This document shows positions 1 to 12,147 of a stretch of 13,156 nt of DNA, in pieces. The position numbers and the translations under genes are program-made. Positions within the stretch are counted from its first letter, which is position 1. Each line of letters begins with the position of its first letter. The DNA lies in the NCBI GenBank assembly GCA_008638025.1, contig VTPF01000012.1, forward strand, positions 1-13,156, written 5' to 3'. This DNA comes from Pelagibacteraceae bacterium (GTDB lineage: Bacteria; Pseudomonadota; Alphaproteobacteria; Pelagibacterales; Pelagibacteraceae). A model generated the notes under the pieces. It was not told where the DNA came from, did not search any database, and saw only the letters and a program-made list of their open reading frames with translations.

Positions 1-167
1 TCATCAAAATAAAAAGAGATAATCATGCTAGATATTTCATCATTATCCATGTATCTGAATTTTTTATTTTTCTTTACTACATCTATTTCTTTAATTTGAG
101 AAAAAAATAAATTTTCTGTATTTTGGATGCAATAATTTAATATTTTAGATTTTTCTATTTTATTCAT
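1..167 (-). CDS. Unidentified protein, N-terminal fragment (runs off left edge)
   Basis: An open frame of 55 codons begins at an ATG at 167-165 and stays open to the window edge. The start overlaps the mreD stop in the string ATGAATAA, an arrangement typical of coupled genes in compact genomes. The predicted start reads MNKIEKSKILNYC and continues as a Lys/Asn/Ile-rich, apparently soluble stretch. There is no signal peptide or membrane segment in the visible part. In many bacteria the gene after mreD is mrdA (penicillin-binding protein 2), whose N-terminus carries a membrane anchor almost at once; that is not seen here. I do not recognise the family and assign no function. The overlap start and lack of stops support a real gene, but the fragment is short. 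Confidence 0.55.
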   Translation of the reverse strand, partial: MNKIEKSKILNYCIQNTENLFFSQIKEIDVVKKNKKFRYMDNDEISSMIISFYFD

Positions 168-669
168 TTTCAAACTTTTCTATTTTTAAGAAGCAATATT
201 TCAATATAATCCACAATAATGGATAAATAACAAAAGATCCTAAAAAATTATAAAAATATTGAAGATAATCAAAAGAAACTTTTTGAAAAAAGAAGATAGT
301 TAAAACAAAGCTATAAGCAACTGCAATAGATAAGCCACAAGCAGCCCATTCAGAAATAAAAATAGATCTTAATTTTATATTTTGCTGATATATGGCTATT
401 TTATAAATAGTCATATAAGCGACCGATGAAATACCTAGTGAAATTCCAATTAAGCTATCATTGATCAAACCAAGAAAAAATAAAGTTAATAATGATAAAT
501 ATTTAAAACGATTAAATGAAAAAAAATAAATCAACAAATACTGCAAATTAAAAAAATAATTAATATCTGCAAAAAACTTAAATTCAGATAAAACTGAATT
601 GCCAATAATAGAAAAAATTATAATAACAAAAGCAATAACATCATTATAATTTTTTTTAATTCTGCTCAT
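160..669 (-). CDS. mreD: Rod shape-determining protein MreD
   Basis: Small integral membrane protein of 169 residues, in the usual MreD size range. It is almost entirely hydrophobic, with about five predicted membrane segments: roughly residues 11-30, 39-52, 57-78, 106-128 and 136-156. MreD belongs to the inner-membrane elongasome linking cytoplasmic MreB to the periplasmic wall-synthesis enzymes. Primary sequence is poorly conserved in this family, so the call rests on topology, length and position directly after mreB and mreC. The ATG (669-667) follows the mreC stop with no gap (TAA then ATG), which suggests translational coupling. The 3' end overlaps the start of the next, unidentified gene by eight bases. 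Confidence 0.85.
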   Translation of the reverse strand: MSRIKKNYNDVIAFVIIIFSIIGNSVLSEFKFFADINYFFNLQYLLIYFFSFNRFKYLSLLTLFFLGLINDSLIGISLGISSVAYMTIYKIAIYQQNIKLRSIFISEWAACGLSIAVAYSFVLTIFFFQKVSFDYLQYFYNFLGSFVIYPLLWIILKYCFLKIEKFENE

Positions 670-1479
670 TTAATTTATAAAAATAGATACTCTATCAACT
701 TGGCGACTGTTATAATTTAAATATATATTGTAATTATTATTACTTCCTTCTTTAACCTCTATATATCCAACTGCAATTCCCTTTTTTAAAACACCATTAA
801 TATCTGATGTGTAAATTTTATCATTATTTTGAAATTGATACTGTTTGGGCAAAAATTCTAAACTTAATTTATTTGTTTTAAGCGGACTTCCAACTAGTAT
901 TGCATTGTACATTTTTTCTCCAATAACTACTGGCACTCTGCTATTAATATCAGTTAAGAATATACCTCTTGCAGAATTATAATTAACCTCAGAAACTTGT
1001 CCGATTAAATTATTGTTTTTAACAATAGGACTCCCTACTTTTAATCCATCCTTAGAGCCTTTATTTAAAGCGAAAGAATTTGAAAAAATACTATCAATTT
1101 TAGAAATAACTTTTGCGTAAATAACTTCCGATTTATATGGTTCTTCTTCTTTTAAAAATTCTTCATTCTTCTTATAATCTTGTTTTAAAAAATAATTTTG
1201 TTGCATCAATTCTTCAACTTTGTTTTCCAGCACAATAAGTTGGTTTTTTTGATCTTTCAGATCAATTAGAGTTTTAATTTCTCGTGGAATTTTTAAAATT
1301 TCTTTAATAGGATAAGTTACTATATAAACGGTATAAACAACCGAGTCATTGATAACTTTTCTTGCTTCTTTTATAATTTTTTGATTAGAAAAATCTAAAT
1401 AGATTAAAACAAAAGAGAATAAAAAAATTAGATAAATTCTAAAATTGCTTTTGTCAAACCAGCTATTTTCTGCTTTCAT
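670..1479 (-). CDS. mreC: Rod shape-determining protein MreC
   Basis: Bitopic inner-membrane protein of 269 residues that scaffolds the cell-elongation machinery from the periplasmic side. It has a short cytoplasmic N-terminus, one membrane helix at about residues 14-31, a Lys/Glu/Gln-rich coiled coil at about 75-120, then the beta-rich MreC core. In the core, NKGSKDGLKVGSPIV and IGQVSEVNYNSARGIFLTD match the family's usual first beta domain. The frame extends upstream to an ATG at 1560, but that part lies inside mreB. I chose the ATG at 1479-1477 because AAAAGG (1489-1484) precedes it by four bases and it starts eight bases after the mreB stop. The core is at the lower end of normal length. 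Confidence 0.9.
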   Translation of the reverse strand: MKAENSWFDKSNFRIYLIFLFSFVLIYLDFSNQKIIKEARKVINDSVVYTVYIVTYPIKEILKIPREIKTLIDLKDQKNQLIVLENKVEELMQQNYFLKQDYKKNEEFLKEEEPYKSEVIYAKVISKIDSIFSNSFALNKGSKDGLKVGSPIVKNNNLIGQVSEVNYNSARGIFLTDINSRVPVVIGEKMYNAILVGSPLKTNKLSLEFLPKQYQFQNNDKIYTSDINGVLKKGIAVGYIEVKEGSNNNYNIYLNYNSRQVDRVSIFIN

Positions 1480-1487
1480 TAAACCTT

Positions 1488-4084
<2,597 letters not shown>

Positions 4085-4190
4085 GTCTTTAATCTAATAA
4101 AGCTTAAAGCAAAAATCTACTTTTAACGCATTAATTGCATTGTGCTTTTACAGCCTTACTTAAAAAAAAGAAAGAAAAATCCTTTAATTG
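4085..4190. other. ilvC-leuA intergenic gap (106 bases)
   Basis: This is the only gap over 80 bases inside the minus-strand directon. It is very AT-rich. Reading on the minus strand from ilvC, a T-rich stretch ending in eight T follows the ilvC stop, then a short GCTGTAAAAGC, a five-codon frame (MQLMR), and the odd palindrome GCTTTAAGC close to leuA. No strong hairpin, riboswitch or sigma-70 pair is visible. It is a plausible site for a separate leuA-mre promoter, but I cannot point to one with confidence. Confidence 0.4.
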
Positions 4191-5766
<1,576 letters not shown>

Positions 5767-5767
<1 letters not shown>

Positions 5768-7527
5768 TAAACTAAAACCTTTCCTTCCTCTGAAATAGTT
5801 TCTTCATCTTCAGGTCCTAAGATCATTTCATTATGAGCTTTTCCGGAAGGTATCATGGGAAAACAATTCTCTTCTTTTTCAACAACACAATCAAAAATGA
5901 CTGGTTTGTCTACACTTATCATTTGTTTTATTTTTTCATCTAATTCCTCTGGCTTGCTAGCTCTCATTCCAACAGCTCCATAAGCCTCTGCTAACTTTAC
6001 AAAATCTGGCAAAGCCTCTGAGTAACTTTCGGAATAATTTTTTTCATGCAACAACTCTTGCCATTGTCTCACCATTCCCATGTACTCATTATTTAAAATA
6101 AATATTTTCACAGGAAGACGATACTGAACAGCAGTAGAAAGTTCTTGCATATTCATCAAAATAGATGCCTCACCAGCAATATCAATTACTAATTTTTTTG
6201 GATGAGCTAACTGAACGCCTATTGCAGCAGGCAAACCATAGCCCATGGTACCGAGACCACCCGATGTCATCCATCTATTAGGTTTGCTAAATTTGTAGTG
6301 TTGAGCTGCCCACATTTGATGTTGACCAACCTCAGTCGTAATAAAAGTGTCTTGATTTTTAGTTAATTCATACAATCTATGTACTGCATACTGGGGTAAA
6401 ATTGTTTTCGGTCCTTGCTTAAATGCTAAAGATTTTTTTTCTCTCCAAATTTCAATTTGCTTCCACCAATTACTAATTTTTTCTTTATTAGAATTTTTAA
6501 AACCAGGATACTTTTTCTTAATAATATCTATCATAGAAGTCATTATGCTATTAGCATCCCCAACAATTGCCACATCAACTTTAACAACTTTATTAATAGA
6601 AGAAGGATCTATATCGATATGTATTTTTTTTGAGTTTGGTGAAAATTTACTAACCATTCCTGTAATACGATCATCAAATCTTGCTCCAATATTGATCATT
6701 AAATCACAATCATGCATCGCATGGTTTGCTTCATAAGTACCGTGCATTCCTAACATTCCTAAAAACTGGGAATCTTCTCCAGGAAAACAGCCAAGACCTT
6801 GTAAAGTCGATGTAATAGGAAAGCCTGTTAAAGATATTAATTCTTTTAATGTATCGGATGCTTTTGCTCCAGCATTCACGACACCTCCTCCTGTATAAAA
6901 AATTGGTTTTTGTGAATTTGCAATTAGTTCAATTGCTTTCTCAATTTCATGAATATCTCCTTTAAAACTAGGTTGATAACTATCAATTTTAATTGTCTCA
7001 TGAGACTTATAAATTCCTTTTTTAAATTGAATATCTTTTGGAATATCAATCAATACAGGACCTGGTCTTCCTGTTGTTGCAATTCTAAATGCCTTATGAA
7101 TTGTCTCGGCAAGTTGATTAACATCTTTAACCAACCAATTATGTTTTGTGCAAGGCCTGGTTATTCCAGTTGTGTCACATTCTTGAAAAGCATCAGTTCC
7201 AATTAAATGTGTAGGCACTTGTCCAGTTATGCAAACTAAAGGTATGGAGTCCATATAAGCATCTGTTAATGCGGTCACCATATTTGTAGCGCCAGGACCT
7301 GATGTAACTAATACTACGCCAGGTTTTCCTGATGATCTTGCATACCCTTCGGCTGCATGACCAGCACCTTGTTCATGTCTAACTAGTATGTGCTTGATTT
7401 CTTTTTGTTTAAACAATTGATCATACAAAGGCAGCACAGCTCCTCCTGGATAACCAAAAATATACTCAACCTTATGATCGGACAGAGCTTTAAAAACTAT
7501 CTCTGCACCAGTCAATTCTGTGCTCAT
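5767..7527 (-). CDS. ilvB: Acetohydroxyacid synthase catalytic (large) subunit
   Basis: Thiamine-diphosphate and FAD enzyme of 586 residues that condenses two pyruvates, or pyruvate with 2-ketobutyrate. It forms the first common step of Ile/Val synthesis together with IlvN. The N-terminal ThDP domain has FGYPGGAVLPLYDQL (24-38) and the catalytic glutamate E52 in RHEQGAGHAAEGYAR. The FAD-binding middle domain has MINIGARFDDRITG (277-290). The C-terminal ThDP domain has the cofactor motif at 452-480, which ends in ILNN but begins GEA instead of the textbook GDG. The frame extends upstream to 7575, into miaA, but the ATG at 7527-7525 is preferred: GGGAG lies seven bases upstream and the protein then begins MSTELTGAEI as family members do. 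Confidence 0.97.
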
Positions 7528-7534
7528 AGAAAAT

Positions 7535-7539
7535 CTCCC
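7535..7539 (-). promoter_or_regulatory. Ribosome-binding site of ilvB
   Basis: GGGAG on the minus strand, seven bases before the chosen ilvB ATG. It is a clear Shine-Dalgarno core in a window where most genes have weak ones. It decides the start at 7527 and implies relatively strong initiation of ilvB. Confidence 0.75.
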
Positions 7540-7571
7540 GAAAGATGAATTTATATAACTAAAATGGCTGG

Positions 7572-8489
7572 TCAAGTTTTAGATACAAATAAAGAAACTT
7601 TTTTCATCAAATTTGAATATTTTTGTTCCTCAAATGCCATCCAATCCTGCATTTGACCTCTTTGCCAGGTAAATTGCCTCTTTGCATATTGTCTTGTTCG
7701 TATGATGAGAGAATCCAGTAATTGAACTTTTGAAATTTTTTTTTCCAGGTACTCCGATATTTCCTTGATACCAATAATAAAATTAGATGGTAGTTTTTTA
7801 TTTACCTTTAATTTAAGAAATTTTTTCACTTCCATAATAGACTTTCTGCTTATTAATTGCTTAGATCTTATAATAATTTTTTTATGCAAATATTGTCTAT
7901 CTGGTCTTAAAGTAATTTTAATAAAATTACTTTGATCAAAATTTGGTTTGGTTTCCATTTGCCAATCATATAAAGATTTTTTTGTTCGCAAATACACTTC
8001 GTATGCTCTAATCATTCGTTGTGTATCAGTTGATTTTATATGAAGTTTAGATTTAGGGTCTAAGTTAATTAGTTTTTCATAGAAAGCATCATTACCCAGT
8101 TTAGAATGCATGGTAATGACATTATCTCTCATTGCTTTAGAAATTGTTGGTATTGAAGCCATTCCATTAATTAATGATTTAAAATAAAGACCGGTACCAC
8201 CAACCACTATAGGTAATTTTTTTTTACTTTGAATTTTTTTTATTTTCTTAATCGCTAATTGCAACCATTGTCCTGAAGAAAAATTTTTTTTTACACTTAC
8301 AAAACCATATAAATGATGTCTGATTTTTTTTGTATCGGTTGGTCTTGCAGATAAAATTTTTATTTCTTTATAAACCTGCATACTATCTGCATTAACAATT
8401 TCTCCTTTAAATTGTTTTGCAAGATCTATTGCCAACTTAGATTTTCCTGATGCGGTTGGTCCTGAAATTAATATTATTTTAGATTGCAT
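7572..8489 (-). CDS. miaA: tRNA dimethylallyltransferase
   Basis: Transfers a dimethylallyl group from DMAPP to N6 of A37 in tRNAs that read codons starting with U. The protein is 305 residues, normal for the family. The P-loop GPTASGKS lies at 10-17. NADSMQVYKEI (33-43) holds the conserved aspartate D35, and ARPT follows at 48-51. GGTGLYFKSLINGM (97-110) matches the family's GGTGLYxxAL block. TDTQRMIRAYEVY corresponds to the usual PQRIVRALEV. The end, RTRQYAKRQFTWQRGQ, is the expected RQYAKRQxTWxR signature. The ATG at 8489-8487 lies ten bases after the htrA stop with no Shine-Dalgarno sequence, and no other in-frame start is visible just upstream. The protein is unusually Lys-rich, consistent with the AT-rich genome. 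Confidence 0.97.
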   Translation of the reverse strand: MQSKIILISGPTASGKSKLAIDLAKQFKGEIVNADSMQVYKEIKILSARPTDTKKIRHHLYGFVSVKKNFSSGQWLQLAIKKIKKIQSKKKLPIVVGGTGLYFKSLINGMASIPTISKAMRDNVITMHSKLGNDAFYEKLINLDPKSKLHIKSTDTQRMIRAYEVYLRTKKSLYDWQMETKPNFDQSNFIKITLRPDRQYLHKKIIIRSKQLISRKSIMEVKKFLKLKVNKKLPSNFIIGIKEISEYLEKKISKVQLLDSLIIRTRQYAKRQFTWQRGQMQDWMAFEEQKYSNLMKKVSLFVSKT

Positions 8490-8499
8490 GTGGTGCGCA

Positions 8500-9951
8500 T
8501 TACTTAATTTTCACACCAACATACCTGCTTCTATTTTGAGAATCTATGACTGTTAACAATAACGATTTATTACCTGAGCTTATAAGTTTTTTAATTTTAT
8601 TTGCAAAATCTGCTGCATTTACAATTTTATTATTTTGTAGAGCTACAATCACATCTCCTACTTGAACGGTGCTATCAGCCAAAGCTCCTTCTGCATCTAT
8701 TTCTTGAACAATAACGCCATTTTTGCCAGTGGGTAATTTTCTAGCTGAAACGTCTTGACTAGTAATATCTCTTACTTTTGCGCCCAAGCTTTTTAATAAA
8801 ACATCATCTTTTTTTTCTGATTTTGGAGGACTAGACTTTGTTTTAAATTCATCTGTATCTTCTAATCTTCCCAAAATAATTGTTTTATTAACTACTTTCT
8901 TATCTCTCCAAATCTTAAGCGTAGCTTCTTTTCCAACAGGAGCTTCTCCGACTACTTTAGGAAGCTTCCTCATGGTATCAATTTTAATTCCATTAAATTC
9001 AATAATTACATCGCCCTCTTTTATTCCTGCTTTTTTAGCCGGACTTTTTTCATTCACGTCAGCTACTAGGGCTCCCATTTCTTCTTTCATTCCCAAACTA
9101 TCTGCAATTTCTTTAGTTACCTCTTGAATTCTTACGCCTAACCATCCTCTTCTAGTTTCTCCATATTTTCTTAATTGCTCAATAACATTTTTTGCAAAAT
9201 TAGCGGGTATTGCAAATCCAATTCCTACTGAACCTCCTGATTGAGAAAAGATAGCAGTATTAATTCCAACAACTTCACCATTCATATTAAACAAAGGTCC
9301 GCCTGAATTTCCCTGGTTAATAGATGCATCGGTTTGAATAAAATTGTCGTACCTTCCCATGTTAATGTCTCGATTAATTGCAGAAATAATTCCGGAGGTA
9401 ACAGTTCCTCCTAGACCAAAAGGGTTACCAATTGCTAATACCCAATCACCAACTCTTGATTTTCCTGAATCTCCAAGTGCTACTGGCTTAAATTTATTGC
9501 TAGATTGAATTTTTAAAACCGCAATATCACTAACTGGATCAGTTCCTACTAATTTAGCCTCATATTCTTTACCGTCCGTAAATTTAACTAAAATACCTTC
9601 TGCTCCTTGAATCACATGATTGTTGGTAATCACAATACCATCTTGACTAATAACAAAACCTGATCCTAAAGCGGTTGATTTTCTTTTTTGTGGAGCTCCT
9701 TGCTGTTGATTAAATTCTTTAAAAAAATCTTCAAAAGGTGATCCTGGGGGAAATTGAAATGGAAAAGGTGATTGAGTTCTTGCTTCTACAACTCTTGTTG
9801 CTGCAATATTAACAACGGACGGCATTAATTTATCTGCAAGATCTGCAAAGCTATCTGGTGCTCCTTTAGAAAATGAATATGAGGGTACTAATAAAATTAG
9901 TGAAACAAATACAATAAATACAACTTTAGTTTTGTAAAAAAAATTTTTCAT
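8500..9951 (-). CDS. degP: Periplasmic serine protease, DegP/HtrA family (Do)
   Basis: Protease/chaperone of envelope quality control, 483 residues from the chosen start. A signal peptide covers about residues 1-28 (Lys-rich start, long hydrophobic core, probable cut after SFS). The trypsin-like domain carries the catalytic triad H112 (ITNNHV), D142 (VSDIAVLK) and S216 (NQGNSGGP). An LA-loop-like insert of about residues 56-92, rich in Pro, Phe and Gln, precedes TALGSGFVIS. Two PDZ domains follow at about 268-362 and 387-483, joined by a charged Ser/Pro/Lys linker. The frame extends eight codons upstream, but the ATG at 9951-9949 gives a proper signal peptide and shares one base with the upstream stop (TAATG). 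Membership could equally be named degQ; position after hflKC and DUF2065 is common in Alphaproteobacteria. Confidence 0.95.
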   Translation of the reverse strand: MKNFFYKTKVVFIVFVSLILLVPSYSFSKGAPDSFADLADKLMPSVVNIAATRVVEARTQSPFPFQFPPGSPFEDFFKEFNQQQGAPQKRKSTALGSGFVISQDGIVITNNHVIQGAEGILVKFTDGKEYEAKLVGTDPVSDIAVLKIQSSNKFKPVALGDSGKSRVGDWVLAIGNPFGLGGTVTSGIISAINRDINMGRYDNFIQTDASINQGNSGGPLFNMNGEVVGINTAIFSQSGGSVGIGFAIPANFAKNVIEQLRKYGETRRGWLGVRIQEVTKEIADSLGMKEEMGALVADVNEKSPAKKAGIKEGDVIIEFNGIKIDTMRKLPKVVGEAPVGKEATLKIWRDKKVVNKTIILGRLEDTDEFKTKSSPPKSEKKDDVLLKSLGAKVRDITSQDVSARKLPTGKNGVIVQEIDAEGALADSTVQVGDVIVALQNNKIVNAADFANKIKKLISSGNKSLLLTVIDSQNRSRYVGVKIK

Positions 9952-10142
9952 TAACTGTTCTTTTTTATATACCATACTAATATAAAACCTATTACGGCAA
10001 AAATAAGTCCACCTGATCTAAGTTTTGTCGCAGGCATGTCTTTCATTAAATTAAGCATATTTTTCATCGAATTGGGGAAAACAGCATAAAGCAGACCTTC
10101 AATTACTAAAAGAAGACCTAAAGCTATAAGAAGCTCTTTCAT
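9951..10142 (-). CDS. DUF2065 (YjeT-type) small inner-membrane protein
   Basis: A 63-residue protein with two hydrophobic helices, about 3-22 and 44-59. They are separated by a short loop containing FPNSMKNMLNLM and a Lys/Arg-containing segment, and the tail is basic (IKKNS). Size, two-helix topology, the early EGLLYAVFP motif and position after hflC match the DUF2065/YjeT family, which sits next to hflKC in E. coli and in many Alphaproteobacteria. Its molecular role is not established; the conserved neighbourhood suggests a link to HflKC or HtrA membrane quality control. The ATG lies eight bases after the hflC stop with no visible Shine-Dalgarno sequence, and its stop shares one base with the htrA start. 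Confidence 0.85.
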   Translation of the reverse strand: MKELLIALGLLLVIEGLLYAVFPNSMKNMLNLMKDMPATKLRSGGLIFAVIGFILVWYIKKNS

Positions 10143-10150
10143 GAAAAAAA

Positions 10151-11032
10151 TTATTTTTTAATTAAACTAAGTCCTGATTTTCCAAAAAATCTAAAAAATT
10201 CACTATCAGGAGATAAAATAAGAGAAGTTTCTCCTCCGATTAAGGACTTTTCGTATGATTGCATAGCTCTGTAAAAACTAAAAAATTCAGCATCTTTTCC
10301 ATATGCATTTGCAAAAATTTTGTTTCTTGTTCCATCGCCCTCTCCTTTTAAAATTTCAGATTTTTTTTGGGCTTCGGCTAAAATAATAGTAACTTCTTTA
10401 TCTGCTGTTGATTTAATGGTTTGTGCTATCTCAGCACCTTGCGCTCTAAATTCTTTTGCTTCTCTTAATCTTTCTGTCTGCATTCTTCGGTAAATTGCCT
10501 CACTGTTAGCCTGTGGAAGATCTGCTCTTTTTATTCTAACATCAATAATTTCAATACCAAGCTTTGCTGCTTCCGTATTTACATCTTCTGTAATTTTATC
10601 CATTAATCTTGCTCGTTCTTTTGAAACTAAAGTTGCAAGCTCTTCTTTACCAAGCACTCCTCTAATTCTAGAATTAATAATAGTAGACAGCCTTGATCTT
10701 GCTACTCTTTCGTTTCCAACGGAGATATAAAATTTTAAAGGATCTTTAATTTTAAATCTTGCAAAAGCATCCACGATCAATCTTTTTTGATCAGAAGCAA
10801 TAATTTCTTCAGAAGGAGCATCTAAATTTAAAATTCTCTTATCTAACAAAACTACGTTTTGAATAAAGGGAAGCTTAAAATTTAGTCCAGCTTTTTGAAT
10901 AACTTTTTTTGGATCACCAAACTGTAGAATAATTCCTTGTTGAATTTCATTAACAGTAAATAAGGTTAAATAACCTATAAATCCAAGAACAGCCAAAACC
11001 GGAACTATTATTTTTAGTTTTTTTTCATCCAT
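10151..11032 (-). CDS. hflC: HflC, SPFH-domain regulator of FtsH
   Basis: Membrane protein of 293 residues that with HflK forms a large cage around the FtsH protease and modulates its action on membrane substrates. An N-terminal membrane helix lies at about 7-26. The SPFH/Band-7 domain follows, with family features such as VNEIQQGIILQFGDP (27-41), LNLDAPSEEIIASDQKRLIV and DVRIKRADLP, then the RMQTERLREAKEFRAQGAE helix. The C-terminal part has Ala/Lys/Glu-rich helices and ends in SLIKK. The start shares one base with the hflK stop (TAATG), so translation is probably coupled to give matched subunit amounts. Confident by sequence and by pairing with hflK. Confidence 0.96.
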   Translation of the reverse strand: MDEKKLKIIVPVLAVLGFIGYLTLFTVNEIQQGIILQFGDPKKVIQKAGLNFKLPFIQNVVLLDKRILNLDAPSEEIIASDQKRLIVDAFARFKIKDPLKFYISVGNERVARSRLSTIINSRIRGVLGKEELATLVSKERARLMDKITEDVNTEAAKLGIEIIDVRIKRADLPQANSEAIYRRMQTERLREAKEFRAQGAEIAQTIKSTADKEVTIILAEAQKKSEILKGEGDGTRNKIFANAYGKDAEFFSFYRAMQSYEKSLIGGETSLILSPDSEFFRFFGKSGLSLIKK

Positions 11033-12147
11033 TATTTTTTACCAGATTTCTTTCCAAATTCAGGCAATGGAAGATAAGGAACTACCCCGCCACTAGAATT
11101 TTTATCAATAATAATCTTGTCAATTCCTGCTAAAACTTTTTCCATTGTCTCCAAATACATACGCTCTTGGGTCACAGCTTTTGCATTTTTATATTCATTG
11201 TAAATAGCAAGAAACCTGCTCGCCTCTCCTTCTGCGGATGCAACCACTTGTTTTTTATAACCCTCTGCTTGTTGAATAATTTGAGCGGCTTCCCCTCGAG
11301 CTCTTGGAATTACATCGTTAGCATAAGCATCAGCTTCGTTTTGTTGACGCTCTTTATCTGCTTTTGCAGCCTGCACATCCCTAAATGAATCAATAACTTC
11401 TTTTGGTGGATCTGCTTTTTGAGTTTGAACTTGAGTAATTTGAATTCCTGATTGATAATGATCTAAAATTTCTTGCATGATTTTTTGGGTATCAACTTCA
11501 ATTTGCGCTCTTCCACCGGTCAAAACCGTTTGAATAGGATTTCTTGCGATTACCTCTCTCATTGCCGTCTCAGCTACACTCTTAACGGTCTCTTCTGGAT
11601 CTTGAATATTAAAAAGAAACTTTCCTCCATCTTTAATTAACCAAAAAACAGAATAATCGATATCTACGATATTTTCATCCCCGGTTAACATTAAACTTTC
11701 CTCTGGAACATCACTTATGCTACTAATAGCTCTACCAGTATCTGAAGCAGATCTATAACCAACATCAATTCTATTTACTCTAGTTACTTTTGGAGTAAGC
11801 GCAGTCTCGACAGGATATGGCAAATGATAATTTAGTCCTGGCTGAGTAAGATTTACAAATTTTCCAAATCTTAATACCACTCCCTGCTCATCTGGAAGAA
11901 CTCTATAAAATCCGCTACCAAGCCATAGTGCTAATGCTATAATTATAAATAAACCAATTGGTTTTTTTCCACCTGAAATACCACCTCCTGGAAACATTTT
12001 TTTTAGAGAATCTTGAAACTGTCCTGCCAAATCCTCAATATTCGGCGGTCTTCTACCATCATCACTACCAGAACCATTTTGAGATCCTCTCGAATCATCA
12101 TCACTGCCCCAGGGAGATTTTGCCATATTTAGTATATTTTTAAACAT
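11032..12147 (-). CDS. hflK: HflK, SPFH-domain regulator of FtsH
   Basis: Partner of HflC in the FtsH-modulating complex, 371 residues. The cytoplasmic N-terminus (about 11-60) is Gly/Ser/Asp-rich and disordered-looking, as is usual for HflK but not HflC. A membrane helix lies at about 64-81. The SPFH domain begins YRVLPDEQGVVLRFGKF (81-97) and contains MLTGDENIVDIDYSVFWLIK. Long Gln/Ala/Glu-rich helices follow (ADKERQQNEADAYANDVIPR). The start is uncertain: ATG at 12147 gives MFKNILNMAKSPWG, while ATG at 12126 (codon 8) gives MAKSPWGSDDD, closer to typical HflK starts. Neither has a clear Shine-Dalgarno sequence. It is the first gene of the minus-strand directon, so its promoter should lie in 12148-12220. 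Confidence 0.95.
   Translation of the reverse strand: MFKNILNMAKSPWGSDDDSRGSQNGSGSDDGRRPPNIEDLAGQFQDSLKKMFPGGGISGGKKPIGLFIIIALALWLGSGFYRVLPDEQGVVLRFGKFVNLTQPGLNYHLPYPVETALTPKVTRVNRIDVGYRSASDTGRAISSISDVPEESLMLTGDENIVDIDYSVFWLIKDGGKFLFNIQDPEETVKSVAETAMREVIARNPIQTVLTGGRAQIEVDTQKIMQEILDHYQSGIQITQVQTQKADPPKEVIDSFRDVQAAKADKERQQNEADAYANDVIPRARGEAAQIIQQAEGYKKQVVASAEGEASRFLAIYNEYKNAKAVTQERMYLETMEKVLAGIDKIIIDKNSSGGVVPYLPLPEFGKKSGKK

Noticed and set aside
4128..4145. Five-codon frame MQLMR as a leucine leader peptide for leuA
   Set aside because: It has only one Leu codon, no Shine-Dalgarno sequence, and no alternative terminator/antiterminator stems follow it.
4140..4190. Possible Rho-independent terminator after ilvC, with a T-run on the minus strand
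   Set aside because: The T-run is preceded only by a four-base AAAG/CTTT stem with no G+C-rich core; T-runs like this occur all over the window, inside genes as well.
7528..7575. Upstream extension of ilvB to the ATG at 7575
   Set aside because: It overlaps the miaA end and adds 16 residues unlike AHAS starts, while the ATG at 7527 has a clear GGGAG site.
7555..7580. Possible sigma-70 promoter for ilvB with TTGACC overlapping the miaA stop
   Set aside because: The -35-like TTGACC is good, but the nearest -10-like sequences are either at wrong spacing (TATAAA at 14) or poor matches (TAAATT at 16).
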